The notes under the pieces were generated by a model. That model had not been told where the DNA came from. It worked only from the letters and a program-made list of their open reading frames with translations, and did not search any database. This document shows positions 1 to 13,017 of a stretch of DNA of 64,000 bases, piece after piece; position 1 is the first letter of the stretch, and every line of letters begins with the position of its first letter. The stretch is from Pristionchus mayeri (taxonomy: Eukaryota; Nematoda; Chromadorea; Rhabditida; Neodiplogasteridae): NCBI GenBank assembly GCA_036245805.1, contig BTRK01000001.1, positions 30,697,087 through 30,761,086 of the forward strand, written 5' to 3'. The position numbers and the translations under genes are program-made.

Positions 1-940
1 AAGGACTTTTTGAGATACAGCCCTTCAAAGTTGTAGGTCACAACTCCCAACATGCAAATTTCACAAAATGAATTGGAAATAGGTTACCCTCGTCCTCACA
101 ATGCCTAGTCCGACTATTTTCAGCGAAATACGAGAACAAAAATTTTTAATTGTCGCAACGGTTCCTGCAATCTTACAGGAGATCCGTGATATATAGATTG
201 CGTTTGTTTGTTCATATATGTTATTCTAATACTAGATTATTATAGAAAACAAGAATTTCCCCGACGTTGCTGCAATAGAGGTTTGTGTGAACTGTAACGA
301 GGAAAATTATGCACGAGCAGGTAAAACGGAGGGAATACAATTTGAAAAATTCTTCTATCCTCGACTTCAGCTAAATATAGCTCTGCCGGAACGCTACGGG
401 AGATGTATATGAGATTACGATTTTGGGACAATTCTTCAGAGTCGATTTTAGAATATTACATTTAAATAATTATCAAAAAATAAAATGATCGAAAATAGAA
501 GGTAAAAACTCACAAGTTGAAAATAATGAGCTCCCATCATCAGTTCTTGAACATTTCCCACCGTAATAATGAGAGTGCCGCTGTAGCAATACTTCAATAT
601 GTTGTCGATCGTTTCCGAATGCACTTCTAAAAAGCAATAAGTTCACTAAAGAGCATTTATGTTCGTACATTTCACATTATTTCTTCGTTAATTCCATAAA
701 AATTGATTCGACAGACATTTTCAATTTATCAATTTTTGTAAATTTGGTGGAAATATGACACACCAAATATGCTTGATTGTAGGTTTATTTCCCCATTTTC
801 ACATTCTGACATTTTAGAGTTGAAAAGAGCATTGAAGAAGGGAATACGAGCAGTCAGGATTGCCTTCAAATGATGCATTATTATCAAGAAGGTAAACTGT
901 ATTCATTGGAGCTCCTTCCCATGTTATCTCAACTTGAAAG
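1..940. other. No gene recognised
   Basis: AT-rich sequence with only short open frames. No splice-consistent coding run, repeat or RNA gene could be supported here. Confidence 0.4.
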
Positions 941-1064
941 TTGGCTTATTATAATTCGAGTGATAATATGGTCTCTTCATTTCCTACACTCTCTCTCAAC
1001 GCTGATAAACCGGCCATGAGAGCATGGGAAATGAGGGGACATCCTTCCCGGACTAAAGATCTTA

Positions 1065-1394
1065 TCATTTCCCGTGAATATAGAATTGAATTGCTCTTTT
1101 TAGCTGATTTAACTTGTGTCCGTATAGCTTCGTTGATCCAATTATTATAGTGAAATCGCAGTTGCTTCCATCGGTGCGTCTCGTGGATAAGTTTTTGAAA
1201 TCCTGAAGTGAACATGGAAAATCACGCTCCATAAATGTTAATCTCATTTCGTCTTTATCTAGTTCTGGTAGGGAACCCCCGAAGTGCTTAGAACTCAAAC
1301 ATTCATATGTCGTGCTAGTTGATTGACAACCGAGGGAAGCCCAAAATAGATCCCCGCCATACGCCATTGTTGCATCTTCACGTACTATTTTCAC
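1065..1394 (-). CDS. Possible BTB/POZ-domain exon
   Basis: An open frame of 109 codons. Its last third contains a stretch (SNCDFTIIIG followed by LYGHKL) resembling the start of a BTB/POZ domain, where a 'sDv.l.vg...f.aHk' pattern precedes the dimerisation helices. BTB proteins commonly act as adaptors of cullin-3 ubiquitin ligases, and nematodes have large MATH-BTB and BTB families. After the HKL motif the frame no longer looks like BTB, so either an intron follows or the copy is broken. The rest of the domain was not found on the minus strand below 1065. Similarity was judged by eye from about 20 residues, so this is a weak call. Confidence 0.25.
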   Translation of the reverse strand: MKIVREDATMAYGGDLFWASLGCQSTSTTYECLSSKHFGGSLPELDKDEMRLTFMERDFPCSLQDFKNLSTRRTDGSNCDFTIIIGSTKLYGHKLNQLKRAIQFYIHGK

Positions 1395-1873
1395 TGTTTT
1401 AGTGAAAGAAAACCAGACGAATTAAAGGGACGAATAGAGAAGTAATCGGTCGATCCGTGCCGGTATAAATATCACAACAGTGTAAATGAACCCGAACCTT
1501 TGGAACAGGATGACTGATGCTCACTGTTGAAGGAAGGTCAGCGTCGTCAAATGAGACATGGATACCTCAAGGGATAGAATTGGATATTAAAATAATATTT
1601 CCACCTTCCGGATGAGGGAAAATATTTTGTATAAATTTTTCAGTTCCGTGAGTACTGTTGTACGTGAATTAGTTTATCATGAGACGTACTGTACTCTTTC
1701 AGAACATTCTTTGACCTGACCCGAGAGGGGATTACAGGAGAAGAGAGGGGAGGAGGATTCAGAGTGGATATTAAGCGCGGGATCTCCCAAGATTTAGCTG
1801 CTTCCTGAAGGCGTGGAGGCCCGGAGTGATGGTTGACTGGTCGACCCCTAAGATAGACGGTTCTGCGTCTATC

Positions 1874-2107
1874 TCAGAGCACAATAAGATCCAGATCTAG
1901 AGAGCAGGGTCTACGGGAATGCTCCTCATCATCTAGGCAATTGTCTTTATTTTTAACTGTGGCGAGCCGTCGCACGCTTTCGTCAGAGTGAGCATGTGAG
2001 TGGTAAACATCCACTAGTCGACGATGGGATTCGGGCGGTTTGAGGCCAGAGAGGAAGAGGAACAACATGACTTTGCGAATGTGGTCGGGGACAAAACGAT
2101 GCGGCAT
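1874..2107 (-). pseudogene. Mariner transposase N-terminal scrap
   Basis: A 77-codon frame with the layout of the mariner DNA-binding domain: an 'IRKVMLFLFLSGLKPPESHR' helix resembles the first helix-turn-helix, and 'DDEEHSRRPCSLDLD' resembles the linker that normally reads DxxRSGRPxxLD. The WF.KF motif before the linker is gone and no DDD catalytic region follows within the window, so it is a dead fragment. No terminal inverted repeats were found around it. It may instead be a domesticated HTH exon, but nothing nearby supports that. Confidence 0.4.
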
Positions 2108-2639
2108 TCTTTGTCACTAGAGCCGACTGGTCCAAAATATGTTGTTGAGAGAATGGCCGCTATCTAGTGTAAATGGAAAGGTTCATAGCGATCGATACTA
2201 ACGCGCGCTCGGATTCATCATAGACTAATTTTCGGATTAACATTTTGATAGGATTAAGATGACAGTGACCAAGAATTCCATATAATACTGCAACAAATAA
2301 TTCAAGAAAACACACCGCATATCTTGAAGCGAGGTTCACTGTAGAGCCCATGCTCGCAATTATGATGTCTTCCTCTGATTTCTCCTCTATTTACCTGTTT
2401 ATTGTGATCGAGGGCAACAAGAAAATCACTTATGCTAGTGAGCGATCTACTACACAACTTACATACACAATATTTGTATCATTCGCGGGATTACTAATAG
2501 GTGTAAAAAAAATTTATGGCGTCGGTCAGTGAATATTTCTAATTGCTTTAACACGGACACGCTCCATTTTGCGGCGTTCTCACATTCTGCTCGTTTCGAA
2601 AAAAAAGTCCCTCATCTTCCAATAATGCATACACACGCT

Positions 2640-2799
2640 TTCTGCACTAAGTCCCAGTTTGGGAGTGGTTGATATTGCGTAAGCATTATTCCACGCTATA
2701 TTTTCGGATTAATAATTCGAATATAATGTTTCTGCTCTAATTCCCAGTTTTGAGTGGTTGATGTAGCGTAAGCGTTAGATCACGCTATATTTTCGAATT
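2640..2799. repeat. Two-copy 90-bp tandem duplication
   Basis: Two diverged copies (2640-2711 and 2730-2799) are offset by 90 bp. Both contain the core CCCAGTTT..GAGTGGTTGAT and a later CACGCTATATTTTCG. No coding potential. Confidence 0.7.
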
Positions 2800-3660
2800 T
2801 TATTCAAACAGCAAAACACAAAAATTAATCATTGTCCATATTCCTACTTTTGAAGGCTTCTATCTCCTTACATTTCCACCATGTTTTTACGAAATTATTA
2901 TAGTGGTCAAACTAAAAGCCGCCTTGCCGTGCCTCTGGAATATCCTCCTTGTCGTTCTCTGGAACCCTAAGTCGAGAGAACATGAGGGAATATGTAAACT
3001 CTTATCTCTATTACTTACTAAACTTGGCGGCTGGATTGCGCGACTCTCAGATCTGGGCGGTACAAGTATCCAAGCCGGGGAGAACTCCGAGTTGGAGAAG
3101 TACAGACTATCATCATTTTCCCTGCTTCCCGTCGATCAATCTTCTTGAAACTTGGTAATGTCGATTGCAAAATTTACAGGAATTTAAATCACATTTCATT
3201 TCCGAGATGGCCCGTTCAGAACTAAACACCATTTCGGCACTTCTTCGATGTTTGGCCGACCCCCCCCCCCTTCCTCTCCTACCCCTCTCATTTCTAGGTA
3301 TCTCTCTCTGAGTTTTGGTCTCACAACCCCTCTGTGATGGGTAGGGAATGAGAAATGATTGAGAAGGGGGGGGATATCGAAGAAGTTCCACCATTTTTTC
3401 CAAATCGCTTTTTCATGAGATCATAACAATCATTCATAACTCAGCATATTCATAACACTCTTCAACTTTCTTCAATTGCCTCACTTTTTCTTAGTCAAAT
3501 CGATGATTTGACACACTAGTAATTCTCTCATTAATCTTCCTCTGAACCACAATTCATTCTTTATCTCATTGAAATGAAAGTATTATCTATGCACATTCAT
3601 TCATATCGCAAAGAATGTGAAATATCAAACACATAAGACAAAGCACTGAAAGAAGCAACG
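2800..3660. other. No gene recognised; C-rich and G-rich tracts
   Basis: Contains short open frames without splice or family support, a run of cytosines near 3260-3270 and a G tract near 3366. Nothing else is supported. Confidence 0.3.
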
Positions 3661-3666
3661 AATTCA

Positions 3667-6600
3667 TTATTCGATGTCCGGATCATCAATCTTTGCTATC
3701 TCGTTCTTCTCATTTTCTTCTTTCGTTTCTTTTTCTACTTCTTCTCCTTCTTCTTCTTCGAAAATTCTAATAAATGATGTCTTCTTTCGACAGAAGGGGC
3801 AGACAAATTTATTTGCTGAAACGAGTATAAGGTTGATATACGTTTAAATTGTACCACATGGAGATTCCAAAGCACTTGAAAAAGTGCCGACGGGCCCTTA
3901 GATTCTATATTTAGTGACAAACCCTTTGTACGCGTAATCTGCAAGCTGGCTTTAAGAAACAGAGTCAGAAGCTTGAGAGAATCGAAGAGAAATTCACTCG
4001 CATTCTACACTATCGATTCCGTCGCTATCATATCCTCGTGGTCTACCTTCCTATTCTCAACGTCTACCTTTCCTTGGTCTTCAAGAGCTTTTTTGAGAGG
4101 AGAGTCACTTATGATCTGATCCTGGCCCGTAGAATTTTGCACGTTGACACCATACTCGACAGAAGTAGTTTTTACCTGTTTCCTCCCCTCAGAGAAAGGG
4201 CCAATAATTTTGGAATCCACACCGAGAAAACTAAATCTTCACCTCTATAACACTTTTTCTCTCGTAGATTTGCTACAATTTTGAACCTTTCCCTCTCACG
4301 TATTGTCATAACCTAGTATTCATGTTTATAAAAAGAGATTAAGAACCCTAGAATTTGATTTCAGTAAATATATTTTCCAATTATATCCCCCATCCTCCCA
4401 CCAATATTTCCCATTACTATATCTCTTCACCTACCCTCATCCTCGCCCCTCTCTATGGAGATCTTCTGACGCTGGTTCTCGGAGCAGAGTCTACCTGGTC
4501 TGCACGAGTGCCTCCTCCTCGGTATCCCTCCCATCAGGCCAGACGAAGGCAGATGAGGCCAGCCGATTAGATCTTCACATTTTCTATTGCACCGCGCTCC
4601 CACATTCACTATTGCCTTTCCTCCTCTGTGCGAGGAAAGTCCTGCTTGTACCATATCACATAACTAATTATTCGTGTCTCGTTACGCCGTGGAGCGTAGA
4701 TAAAATAAATATATATAAGCTCCGAGAGCAAGAACATCACCCAATCATCTCAACCCACTATGTGGAGTAGTGGGTTGAGATGATAATTGCAATTTCGATT
4801 GATTGATTGAATGAATGGGTGATGTTCTTACACTTAGAGCTTGCAGATTTCGCGTTCAAAGAGTAGTTCACGATATATCGAATCTAAGGGCTCGTCAGCA
4901 CTTTTTGAAATTCTTTGGAATCTCCATGGGATACAGTTTCAACGTACATATCAGTCGTTCCTCATAATTTCATACTATAGAATGATCACTCCCTTGTTGC
5001 AAACGAAAAAAATAAATATGTATAAAATGGTACTTTCAAGCGTCAGTTGCATGGCGCACGCTAGACATGAGAGATGACCACAGGAAGTGAAGACAGCTCG
5101 ATCAGAGGGATTGGGAGAGAAGCAAATAGAGCAGGAACGAGAGAAGGAGGAAGAGGACTGGCTTGAAAAGAGAAGGTGTTAATAGAGAGACTGTTACTCT
5201 ATAGTCAATTTCATCGCCTCCAATGTCAATGGCATCGTCATAATTTCATCTCTATAAAATAATTCTATACGAACTAGTCCCATCAAAAGATTACAATTCG
5301 CGCCCATAAATGGATCATTCTGTTCTCTGAAACTCTGAATGTTCACCACCTTTTTCGCATTTTCTCGATCTTTTCCTTCTCTTCTTCAGCTGTAGTTTTC
5401 TTCCAGATTCTCTCTGCTTCCTCTTTTGATCGAGGATAGGGTATAATTCCATCACCGACGTCTCGAAGTCGCTGGGCGATGAAGAGTGGAACCTTCCTGT
5501 CCTTATCTTCCAATCCCTCTTCCAGACGTCGTTCATCTTCCGCTGTTCCAAGGGCGATCCAAGAAGGAACAGTGATAATGCCATCTTTAAAAAAATTCTT
5601 AGAAGGTCAATTAATCGATTGTAGTAACTTCAATGATATATACTTTGAATTTGAACAGGAAGCGTGGAATATGACTCAATTCGAAGATATCCAATTAAAG
5701 ACAATAAATGATCTGGCAATTTCAAAAATTAGCTTACCTTGACTACGAGTATTTGCTTCCAACACAGTGTCTGCGATATCATCACTATACGAGTAAACAC
5801 GAACACTGAAACTTTTCTATCATACTTTATTATTTTTGTTTCGATTTATGTATGCCGGTCGAGCATTGTCAGCTGCGTTCAGCGCTCAGTAACACATCAT
5901 TATATCGTAATTTGATAAATGCGATGTTAATGCGATGTTAAAGCAGGATTGACAGCAAAGCAGCGCTAATCGACGCGGGCAATGACGAATGAGAGGGCAC
6001 TCTCTCACTTCATTGTGCTCTCTCACTCGTTGCCTGTGCGTCAGGATCAACTTTGAATGCCAAAAAACAACCATATCTCGATTCCTAATCTCGAGATATG
6101 ATAATCGGTATTTCGAAAATGTATTCTTGTTTATGATTGTCTCACAACTATAGTATCATTTTGGGCTGGCTAGATTTGCTGTTAGTCCTCCTTTACCTCA
6201 AATTTGAATTCCCGCAATTTCATATCCTGCAGAGATATCAACTCGAAGATTGTTTTATAAGGTGTTGATGCCCAAAAAATGCGTAAAAATTATTTTCAAG
6301 TGAATAGCTCAGCAGGGGAAGGAAATATGAAATTGTAGGAATTCCAATCTTGGTTGCATCTGGCGAAAGTTAACAGCGCATTACAATTGCCGCAAACCAT
6401 TGAAATGAAATTGAAGATACATCTTTCCTCACAAACTTCCACTTTTATTAAAATTTTGATGTGACCTGTAAGTTATGACATATTCGCAATGATCGTCCGA
6501 AGAAGGACGAAATCTAGCGAAAAGGAAGTCGCCTTTTGACTCGTCCGTTAGAAGGAGCAAGTCCCTCCAATCCGAGTACTCCCACATTGGAGCCTGCCAA

Positions 6601-6791
6601 AGTATTGTAGATAATAGTATTTTTTAAAAATTTGAGCATAACAAATTTCTGAAGGAGATAGACTTGAGCATACCCCATCACGATGAATTTGATTGATATT
6701 TCTCCATAAGAAATCAGTCAGATTTAGTGCCCATATCAGACCATAGTTAAAGAAGAATGCTTCTCCTCTCCATACGACTCCATTCGAAAAC
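3667..6791 (-). CDS. Incomplete paralogue of the 40-42 kb RING gene (RING half lost)
   Basis: Five minus-strand exons match, in order, the plus-strand RING gene at 39.8-42.5 kb: 6791-6674, 6593-6466, 5805-5738, 5584-5350 and 3815-3667. Exon phases agree, and the first is exactly as long (118 nt) as its counterpart. Diagnostic pairs include FSNGVVWRGEAFF, DLLLLTDESKG, EDKDRKVP..VGDGIIPYP and FVCPFCRKKTSF. Two parts are missing. The fourth homologous exon is 68 nt instead of 158, without loss of frame. The exon carrying the first zinc-ligand half of the RING (CxxC and CGHxxC) was not found between 3816 and 5349, where repeats now lie. The first exon upstream of 6791 was also not found. The C-terminus is very acidic (EEEEGEEVEKE). 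A RING without its first half should not bind E2 enzymes, so this is probably a pseudogene or a protein with another role. Confidence 0.7.
3832..3945 (-). repeat. Inverted-repeat partner of 4845-4955
   Basis: About 110 bp that matches 4845-4955 in opposite orientation; shared segments include ATCTAAGGGC and TTTGGAATCTCCATG. The pair brackets about 0.9 kb inside the last intron of the RING paralogue, at the place where a RING exon is missing. Confidence 0.7.
4732..4830. repeat. Nested hairpin (small foldback element)
   Basis: Outer arms AAGAACATCACCCA and TGGGTGATGTTCTT flank a perfect 17-bp inner stem (4744-4760 with 4768-4784) closed by the 7-nt loop TGTGGAG. It lies within an intron of the minus-strand RING paralogue. 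The size and symmetry suggest a miniature inverted-repeat element. Confidence 0.75.
4845..4955 (+). repeat. Inverted-repeat partner of 3832-3945
   Basis: Plus-orientation copy of the approximately 110-bp block described at 3832-3945. It starts about 15 bp after the nested hairpin. Confidence 0.7.
6208..6350. repeat. MITE-like inverted repeat
   Basis: Ends GAATTCCCGCAATTTCATAT and, inverted, ATATGAAATTGTAGGAATTC. The same terminal motif recurs at 13.5-13.65 kb and 24.39 kb, so it defines a small non-autonomous family. This copy sits in an intron of the RING paralogue. Confidence 0.65.
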
Positions 6792-6799
6792 CTGCAAAA

Positions 6800-8530
6800 T
6801 GTGGAATATCATGTTTATGTTGATGACGAAAGAGCACAATCCATTATATTTCGGGTTGGTAAGAACGTTCTGCTGCATTTTAGAAACTTTAACAAATATG
6901 AAAATTATCCGTTTTGGCGATCATTGAATCTTAGACATTATCAGCGTTATATAACTTATAATTCAAACTACAAGAAAGGCAGGGTTGGGCAAGTAACACT
7001 GTCAGTTGGACTGAAGTTATGATTTTGAGGAAGAAAAGTGTATTGCCAAAAATGAGTGTTAGTTGGAAAGCGCAAAGATGTATGAGCTCAATGAGAATAA
7101 GAGTCAATCTGTCAGCTGTCTGCTACTCCAAACGATGTCCGGATTCTTTTATGGCGAGTTGCTGATCCCTATTTGATAGAACGAATATATCTCCATTGGT
7201 GTATTTTAAAGAGGACTTTTAATATCGATTATTTAGGGAATGCATACCTGGGCCCTACTAATCTTAGATATTTTGGAAAGTGTATCTGATCAATTACGCA
7301 TGAGGGAACTAAATGCCAAGGAGACGATCAATTTTAAGCATAAAAAATTGTGTTCGGTGATTTCTCAAATCTAGTGATCCGCATCAATTGACTGCAATGC
7401 GTGCTTATTATTTTCTCTAGTCCCTCACATTTCCTCTTCAGTAGCTTCGGCGTCCTGTGATTAAAGAACATCAAAAATCGAAAAAAAATAATATTCGCAT
7501 AACTTTTCAAATTAATGCAAAATTTGGATACTCCTTCCCTTAATGCGAAAAAGGCTCTGAAGTTCTGTAGAAAAAAGGCGAAAGTACTTTCTTACCAACC
7601 TAATATCTCAGTGCGCGTTCATCCAATAACGTTAAAAGAAGCGCTTTGTGTATTTCTGACTTACAATCCTTCTTCTGGATATCCCCATTTTTTACAGGAT
7701 GTAACTGTGATCGTCTCCTCTCCGTTTCTTGTTATTTTCTTAATCTGTGATGGGTTTGTTGTTACTTTATACAGAGCACCTTCATATACGAATGTCGATT
7801 CATTAAGAGACTTCTGAAATTTTAAGTATCATAATAAATGCAGAGTCCTCGCCTAGCAATATTAGAAAGTTGTCAACAAACCTTTACTGATCGAAAGTAT
7901 TCAATGGTATTAGTCGATTCTTCCCTGTATAGCATCTGAGCCATCCTCGGAATGAACCGAACGATGATGGAAATGAGGAATAAAAGAATTAATGAATGGG
8001 ACAATATTTTCGAAAAAATAAGCAGCCACGCTCTAATTGTTGAGCGCTCAATTCAAACATATTCGCACCTCACTGAGAAAAGCGTCTGGCACGAACAAGT
8101 GTTGACGAATTGGTTCCATCCCTGCCTACTGCCTGATCATTTGCAGCCCTCTTGTAGCACTTCCAAGGTCGTTGCTGATTTATTTTGCCCAGTGATGTGT
8201 CCAATTAGAGTGGTGGAATGCTATTTTTTGCTATCTTTGAAGGTGCCTTTTCTCTTCTTCAACTCTCTTTCGATTTTCGATGGTTCAGCCTGTCATCTCG
8301 AATTAGTGCGGAGGAAACGAATCTCCTCTCTTTTTGGTTGAGAGCGTTATTTACTGTACTGGAGGACAAGTATCGGGATTGGAATAGAGAGAAAAACAAG
8401 AATTTCATGATGGATAGAAAGAAAGAATCCACCTTCCATGGGAAGGTGGCGTATCCTGGCTTTGCAAGCAAAGTCAACAGCTAACTGGAAGAGGAGTTGA
8501 ATAAGATGGATGAAGCATTTGAGGGAATCG
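6800..8530. other. No gene supported
   Basis: Holds several plus-strand open frames of 70-130 codons (for example 7515-7817 and 7952-8341) with no recognised domain and no consistent splice pattern. The missing first exon of the RING paralogue was sought here on the minus strand and not found. Confidence 0.3.
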
Positions 8531-8531
8531 T

Positions 8532-10140
8532 ATGAAAAACATGTTGACTGGGGAGAAAGAAGAGAAGCTGAGATGGATATTAGAGCATTTGAGAGTGACT
8601 GAAGTGGAACAGATAGCTGTGATAATGGAACAGAGTAAGCAGAAGCTGGAAACGGTGGAGGAACTAGTGAGAGGATTATTGGAGAGAACAGGAACGGAAT
8701 CTGTGGTTGAGATAATTCATAAATGGGATGAGAAGGGAGGGGAAAGAAGAGATATAGATGAGGAATGCAAGAGAATGAAGCCGGAATTAGAGCAGCAGGA
8801 GCAATCCTATCGATTACAGGTTGAGGAAGCTAAGATGGAGGCGGAGAAAGAGAGCCCGGAGAAGGAAAGATTGATGAAGACGGTCGAGGAGAGGGAACAT
8901 CAGTTACGATGTGAGGGTGGAGGGGACAAATGTGCACAGTGCATCAAGAAAGATCAACGAATAGGAGGTGAGACAAGAGAGAAGATGGAAAGGAGTGAGG
9001 ATAATATGGACAGGAGCAGAGAAGGAAGAGGAAAGAGCTATGAGAGACAATTGGAGATGTTAGAGAGTATGAGCGGGAGGCTACCGTACTCCGCCGCTAT
9101 AGGAGAGCAATGGAATGTGCGAGTGAAGGAAGAGCAGTCTCGTTCGGTGGAGTTTATGGAGACGGACAGGAAAGGTATGACAGTGAAAAGGGAGTGAGGA
9201 AGAAGAGCAAAGAGAGGGGGAAAAGAGAGGGTCGAGAAGGGAAAGAAGAAGGAGAGATGAGGATATCTCGGATTCGGATTCGGGTAGTGATAGTAGTGAG
9301 AGTGATTCGGACTCGTCCACCTCGGATAGGCTCGGAAGTGGACCTAAAGAGTGATAAGAAGAAGAGGAAGAATAGAGAAGAACAGGAAAGGAATTCGATC
9401 GTGAATATACTTCCACGAATAGAGGAATACTCTTGGAAGAAAGAAGAATGGGATACGTTCCAAGAAGGCTTCCTCGTAAGATTTGAGGATACGAATGATC
9501 GTACGGCAGTTGCCATGCTGGGAGAATCTCTGATGGGAAAAGCGAGCGATGTATTCAAGGATATCCCGAGGGAGATAAGGAAAAAGGGATTGAAGAAGTC
9601 GATGAAATGGCTTAGGAAGAGACTGTTTGCAGATACGCCATTTGAGGGTATCGAAAACGAAAAGAGATGGAGAGATATAATAGTATTCGGAAGGAAACCA
9701 AGTGCAGTATGCGATGAGATCGAGATTAGAGTGAAGAAGTTGGTGAAGGGAACTGAGTTGAGAGAGGAAATGAAGAGGAAACAATTACTGCTGGTTTATC
9801 AAGGAACACCCTATCACATGTTCGCCAAGAAGAAGACATGAGAAAAGAGACCAGAAGGGAAGTCGGAGTTGAAGTTTCAGAATTGCGGGGGATAGGACAT
9901 TCGATGTATGAATGTACGTCGAAAGTGCGAGGTGGAGCAGGACAGAAAGTATGTGAGTACTGTCACAATCCTGGACACCTCATGCCCCAATGCTACAAGC
10001 TCATCAATGAGAGAATGAGATCAGATGCTCCACCATTCGTTCCGATTACAACCAAGACAGTATCAAGATACACGGGGCCAAGGAATGCAACAAGGAGGAA
10101 ATATGAAGCAAGTGACTGCACTTGGAGAGAAGAAAGATGA
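8532..10140 (+). pseudogene. Broken retrotransposon gag region with CCHC zinc knuckles
   Basis: A gag-like polyprotein spread over different frames. Residues 8532-9197 form a long charged coiled coil (KLETVEELVRGLLERTG and similar heptads). A frame at 9110-9841 gives a capsid-like helical region (WDTFQEGFLVRF, GKASDVFKDI). The frame at 9838-10140 gives zinc knuckles: a clear CEYCHNPGHLMPQC (C-x2-C-x4-H-x4-C) and a degenerate one before it (IGHSMYEC). Around 9255-9350 a third frame encodes an Asp/Ser-rich stretch that probably belongs to the original protein, so at least two frameshifts separate the parts. No protease, reverse transcriptase or LTR was found downstream. The family is an LTR-type retrotransposon of nematodes; BEL/Pao versus Gypsy cannot be decided without pol. 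Confidence 0.65.
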
Positions 10141-10826
10141 GAGAAAGAACAGAAGAAAAAGAAGGCAGAAGAGGAAAAGTTTTTTCACGATAAGGAAGAT
10201 TAAGGAGATGAAGGGTCGAGTGAATGGAAAAAAGAGTAAGTGTGATACTGGATACAGGAGCCCCACTTTCAACCCTACTCACTCTTTTGTAATCGCCTCC
10301 TCCCCCCTCCTCACTCTTCTCTCCCATCTCCCCTAATCAATATTTTCCCCTTTTCCTTTCACCCTTCCCCCCCTCCTTTCTTTCTCCTCCCTCTCCTCCC
10401 TTTTTACTCTCCCCCTCCTTCTCAACAGTTGCACTCGCAATAGTTGAAATTGTTTGGATGTTCAACTGTTACATGAAAAATTTTGAACTAGTTCAACGCG
10501 CTTGCAAAAGCTGGACCCTCTACAACTGCTGCTTACGAGTTTAAAGCGTTTGTACTTGCCATTCGTTGTAACCTACCCCCCCCCCCCCCTTATATAATGG
10601 TAGGTGACTCTTAAAATTGATTCGAAAAATGGACTAGGTACTAATCCGACGTAATGTGAGAAGAATATCTGTCATTAATTAGGGAAAGAACAGCGAAATG
10701 CAGGCAAAATAAATTCTCACTTCAATCATCAAATCAATGCGACGAGCATTGGAGTTGGACACCGGGAAACAGTACTGTAGCCGAAGATAGATAGGGCTCT
10801 CCTGACTGGAAAGAGTGCATTATCCT
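10140..10826. other. Pyrimidine-rich spacer
   Basis: 10260-10440 is strongly C/T rich, with runs of C at about 10570-10585. No coding or RNA feature seen. Confidence 0.4.
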
Positions 10827-11695
10827 ACGTATAGGGGGTCATGGTCAAAAAATTGATGGTAGGTCATGGGTAGGTCAAGACTAAGTACTGTACCAATCGA
10901 TAGTACAGTACTTCCTGATACCGTAAATAGCTACCGTAACCCTGATTACCGCGAACTGATTTATTCAAAAATTGAAAATACCGTACCTTAATTTAAAAAA
11001 TCAAAGCACCGTAACCAATCGATAGTACAGTACCACCAAATACCGTATCCCACTACCGTAACCCCGACTATCGCGAACTAACTTTATTTCTAAGAAGTCC
11101 TGGTACCGTGCACAATCGATCTGGTGTCGTGCCCGATCGATTGTACAGTTGTCAACTGACTACCGTAACCCAGTTCCTTGGGTCAGATCCAGTTCCTTAG
11201 GTCAAACATTTTTTTAAAAATTTCAAACATTTTTCTAAAAATCCAAAATCTAAAATAAAATGTTTCTACACTAACAAGATATACGGTAGGATACTCTAAA
11301 ATAATTTTACAATCGATTTTGAATTTTTAAAAAAATGTTTGACCTAAGGAACTGTATCTGACCCAAGGAACTGGGTTACGGTAGTCAGTTGACTACTGTA
11401 CAATCGATCGGGCACGACACCAGATCGATTGTGCACGATACCAGGACTTCTTTGAAATAAAGTTAGTTCACGATAATCGGGGTTACGGTAGTCATATACG
11501 GTATCTGGTGGTATTGTACTATCGATTGGGTACGGTACTTTGACTTTTTTAATTTTCAATTTTTGAAAAAAGGTTAGTTGGCGATAATCGGGATTACGGT
11601 AGCTATATACGGTATCAGGAAGTACTGTACTATCGATTGGTACAGTAATTAGTCCTGACCTACCATCAATTTTTGGACCATGACCCCCTATACGT
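10827..11695. mobile_element. Large foldback element, copy 1
   Basis: The two halves are inverted copies: the left end ACGTATAGGGGGTCATGGTC is mirrored by GACCATGACCCCCTATACGT-type sequence at the right end, with small mismatches. The arms carry many ATCGAT-containing repeats of the form TACTGTACTATCGATTGGTAC and many TACCGTA motifs. A second copy lies at 26.04-26.68 kb. There is no transposase frame; the 123-codon frame inside is a by-product of the repeats. Probably a non-autonomous DNA transposon. Confidence 0.75.
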
Positions 11696-11699
11696 CGTT

Positions 11700-11736
11700 G
11701 AGCACTGCCTGACAAAAAACGTGTCAGGCAGTGCTC
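11700..11736. repeat. Perfect 15-bp hairpin
   Basis: GAGCACTGCCTGACA, a 7-nt loop, then the exact complement. It directly abuts the right end of the foldback element and may be a separate short insertion or part of a longer version. Confidence 0.7.
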
Positions 11737-11739
11737 ATC

Positions 11740-12107
11740 AATGAGGGGGTCATGGGGGTCGCCGGCGGCGTGGGCAACTATGGTTGTGGTAGATGTGCTT
11801 GTAATCGTTGGGGATGTTGAAGACTATTTTGACACAGCTTCTAATCCAAAAAATATACGAATATCGCAATATCAAACACTAAGCGCTGGAAAGTAGAACA
11901 TGCTAGATTGCTCCCTGAATTCTCAGGCCGTATTATGATATCGATTGATCTTTCTATTCTCACATTAGTCTCGAAAAAACACAACTGATTATCCAGCAAA
12001 AATTTATCTATAAACCTCAGACAAAATATACAAATAGTTTATATGATTCGAGCAACCAAAGACAAAAAATAGAGTGGTCATCACTGTACGTAGACTGGAA
12101 TGGGGGA
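11740..12107. other. Downstream flank of the U2AF-like gene; nothing else seen
   Basis: No feature could be supported between the foldback element and the stop codon of the U2AF-like gene at 12108. Confidence 0.35.

Positions 12108-13017
<910 letters not shown>

Noticed and set aside
4744..4784. microRNA precursor
   Set aside because: The stem is only 17 bp and perfectly paired inside a larger inverted repeat; this fits a MITE better than a pre-miRNA.
9154..9784. Long minus-strand frames rich in Ser/Leu/Phe
   Set aside because: Antisense of the purine-rich gag coding strand; composition alone keeps them open.
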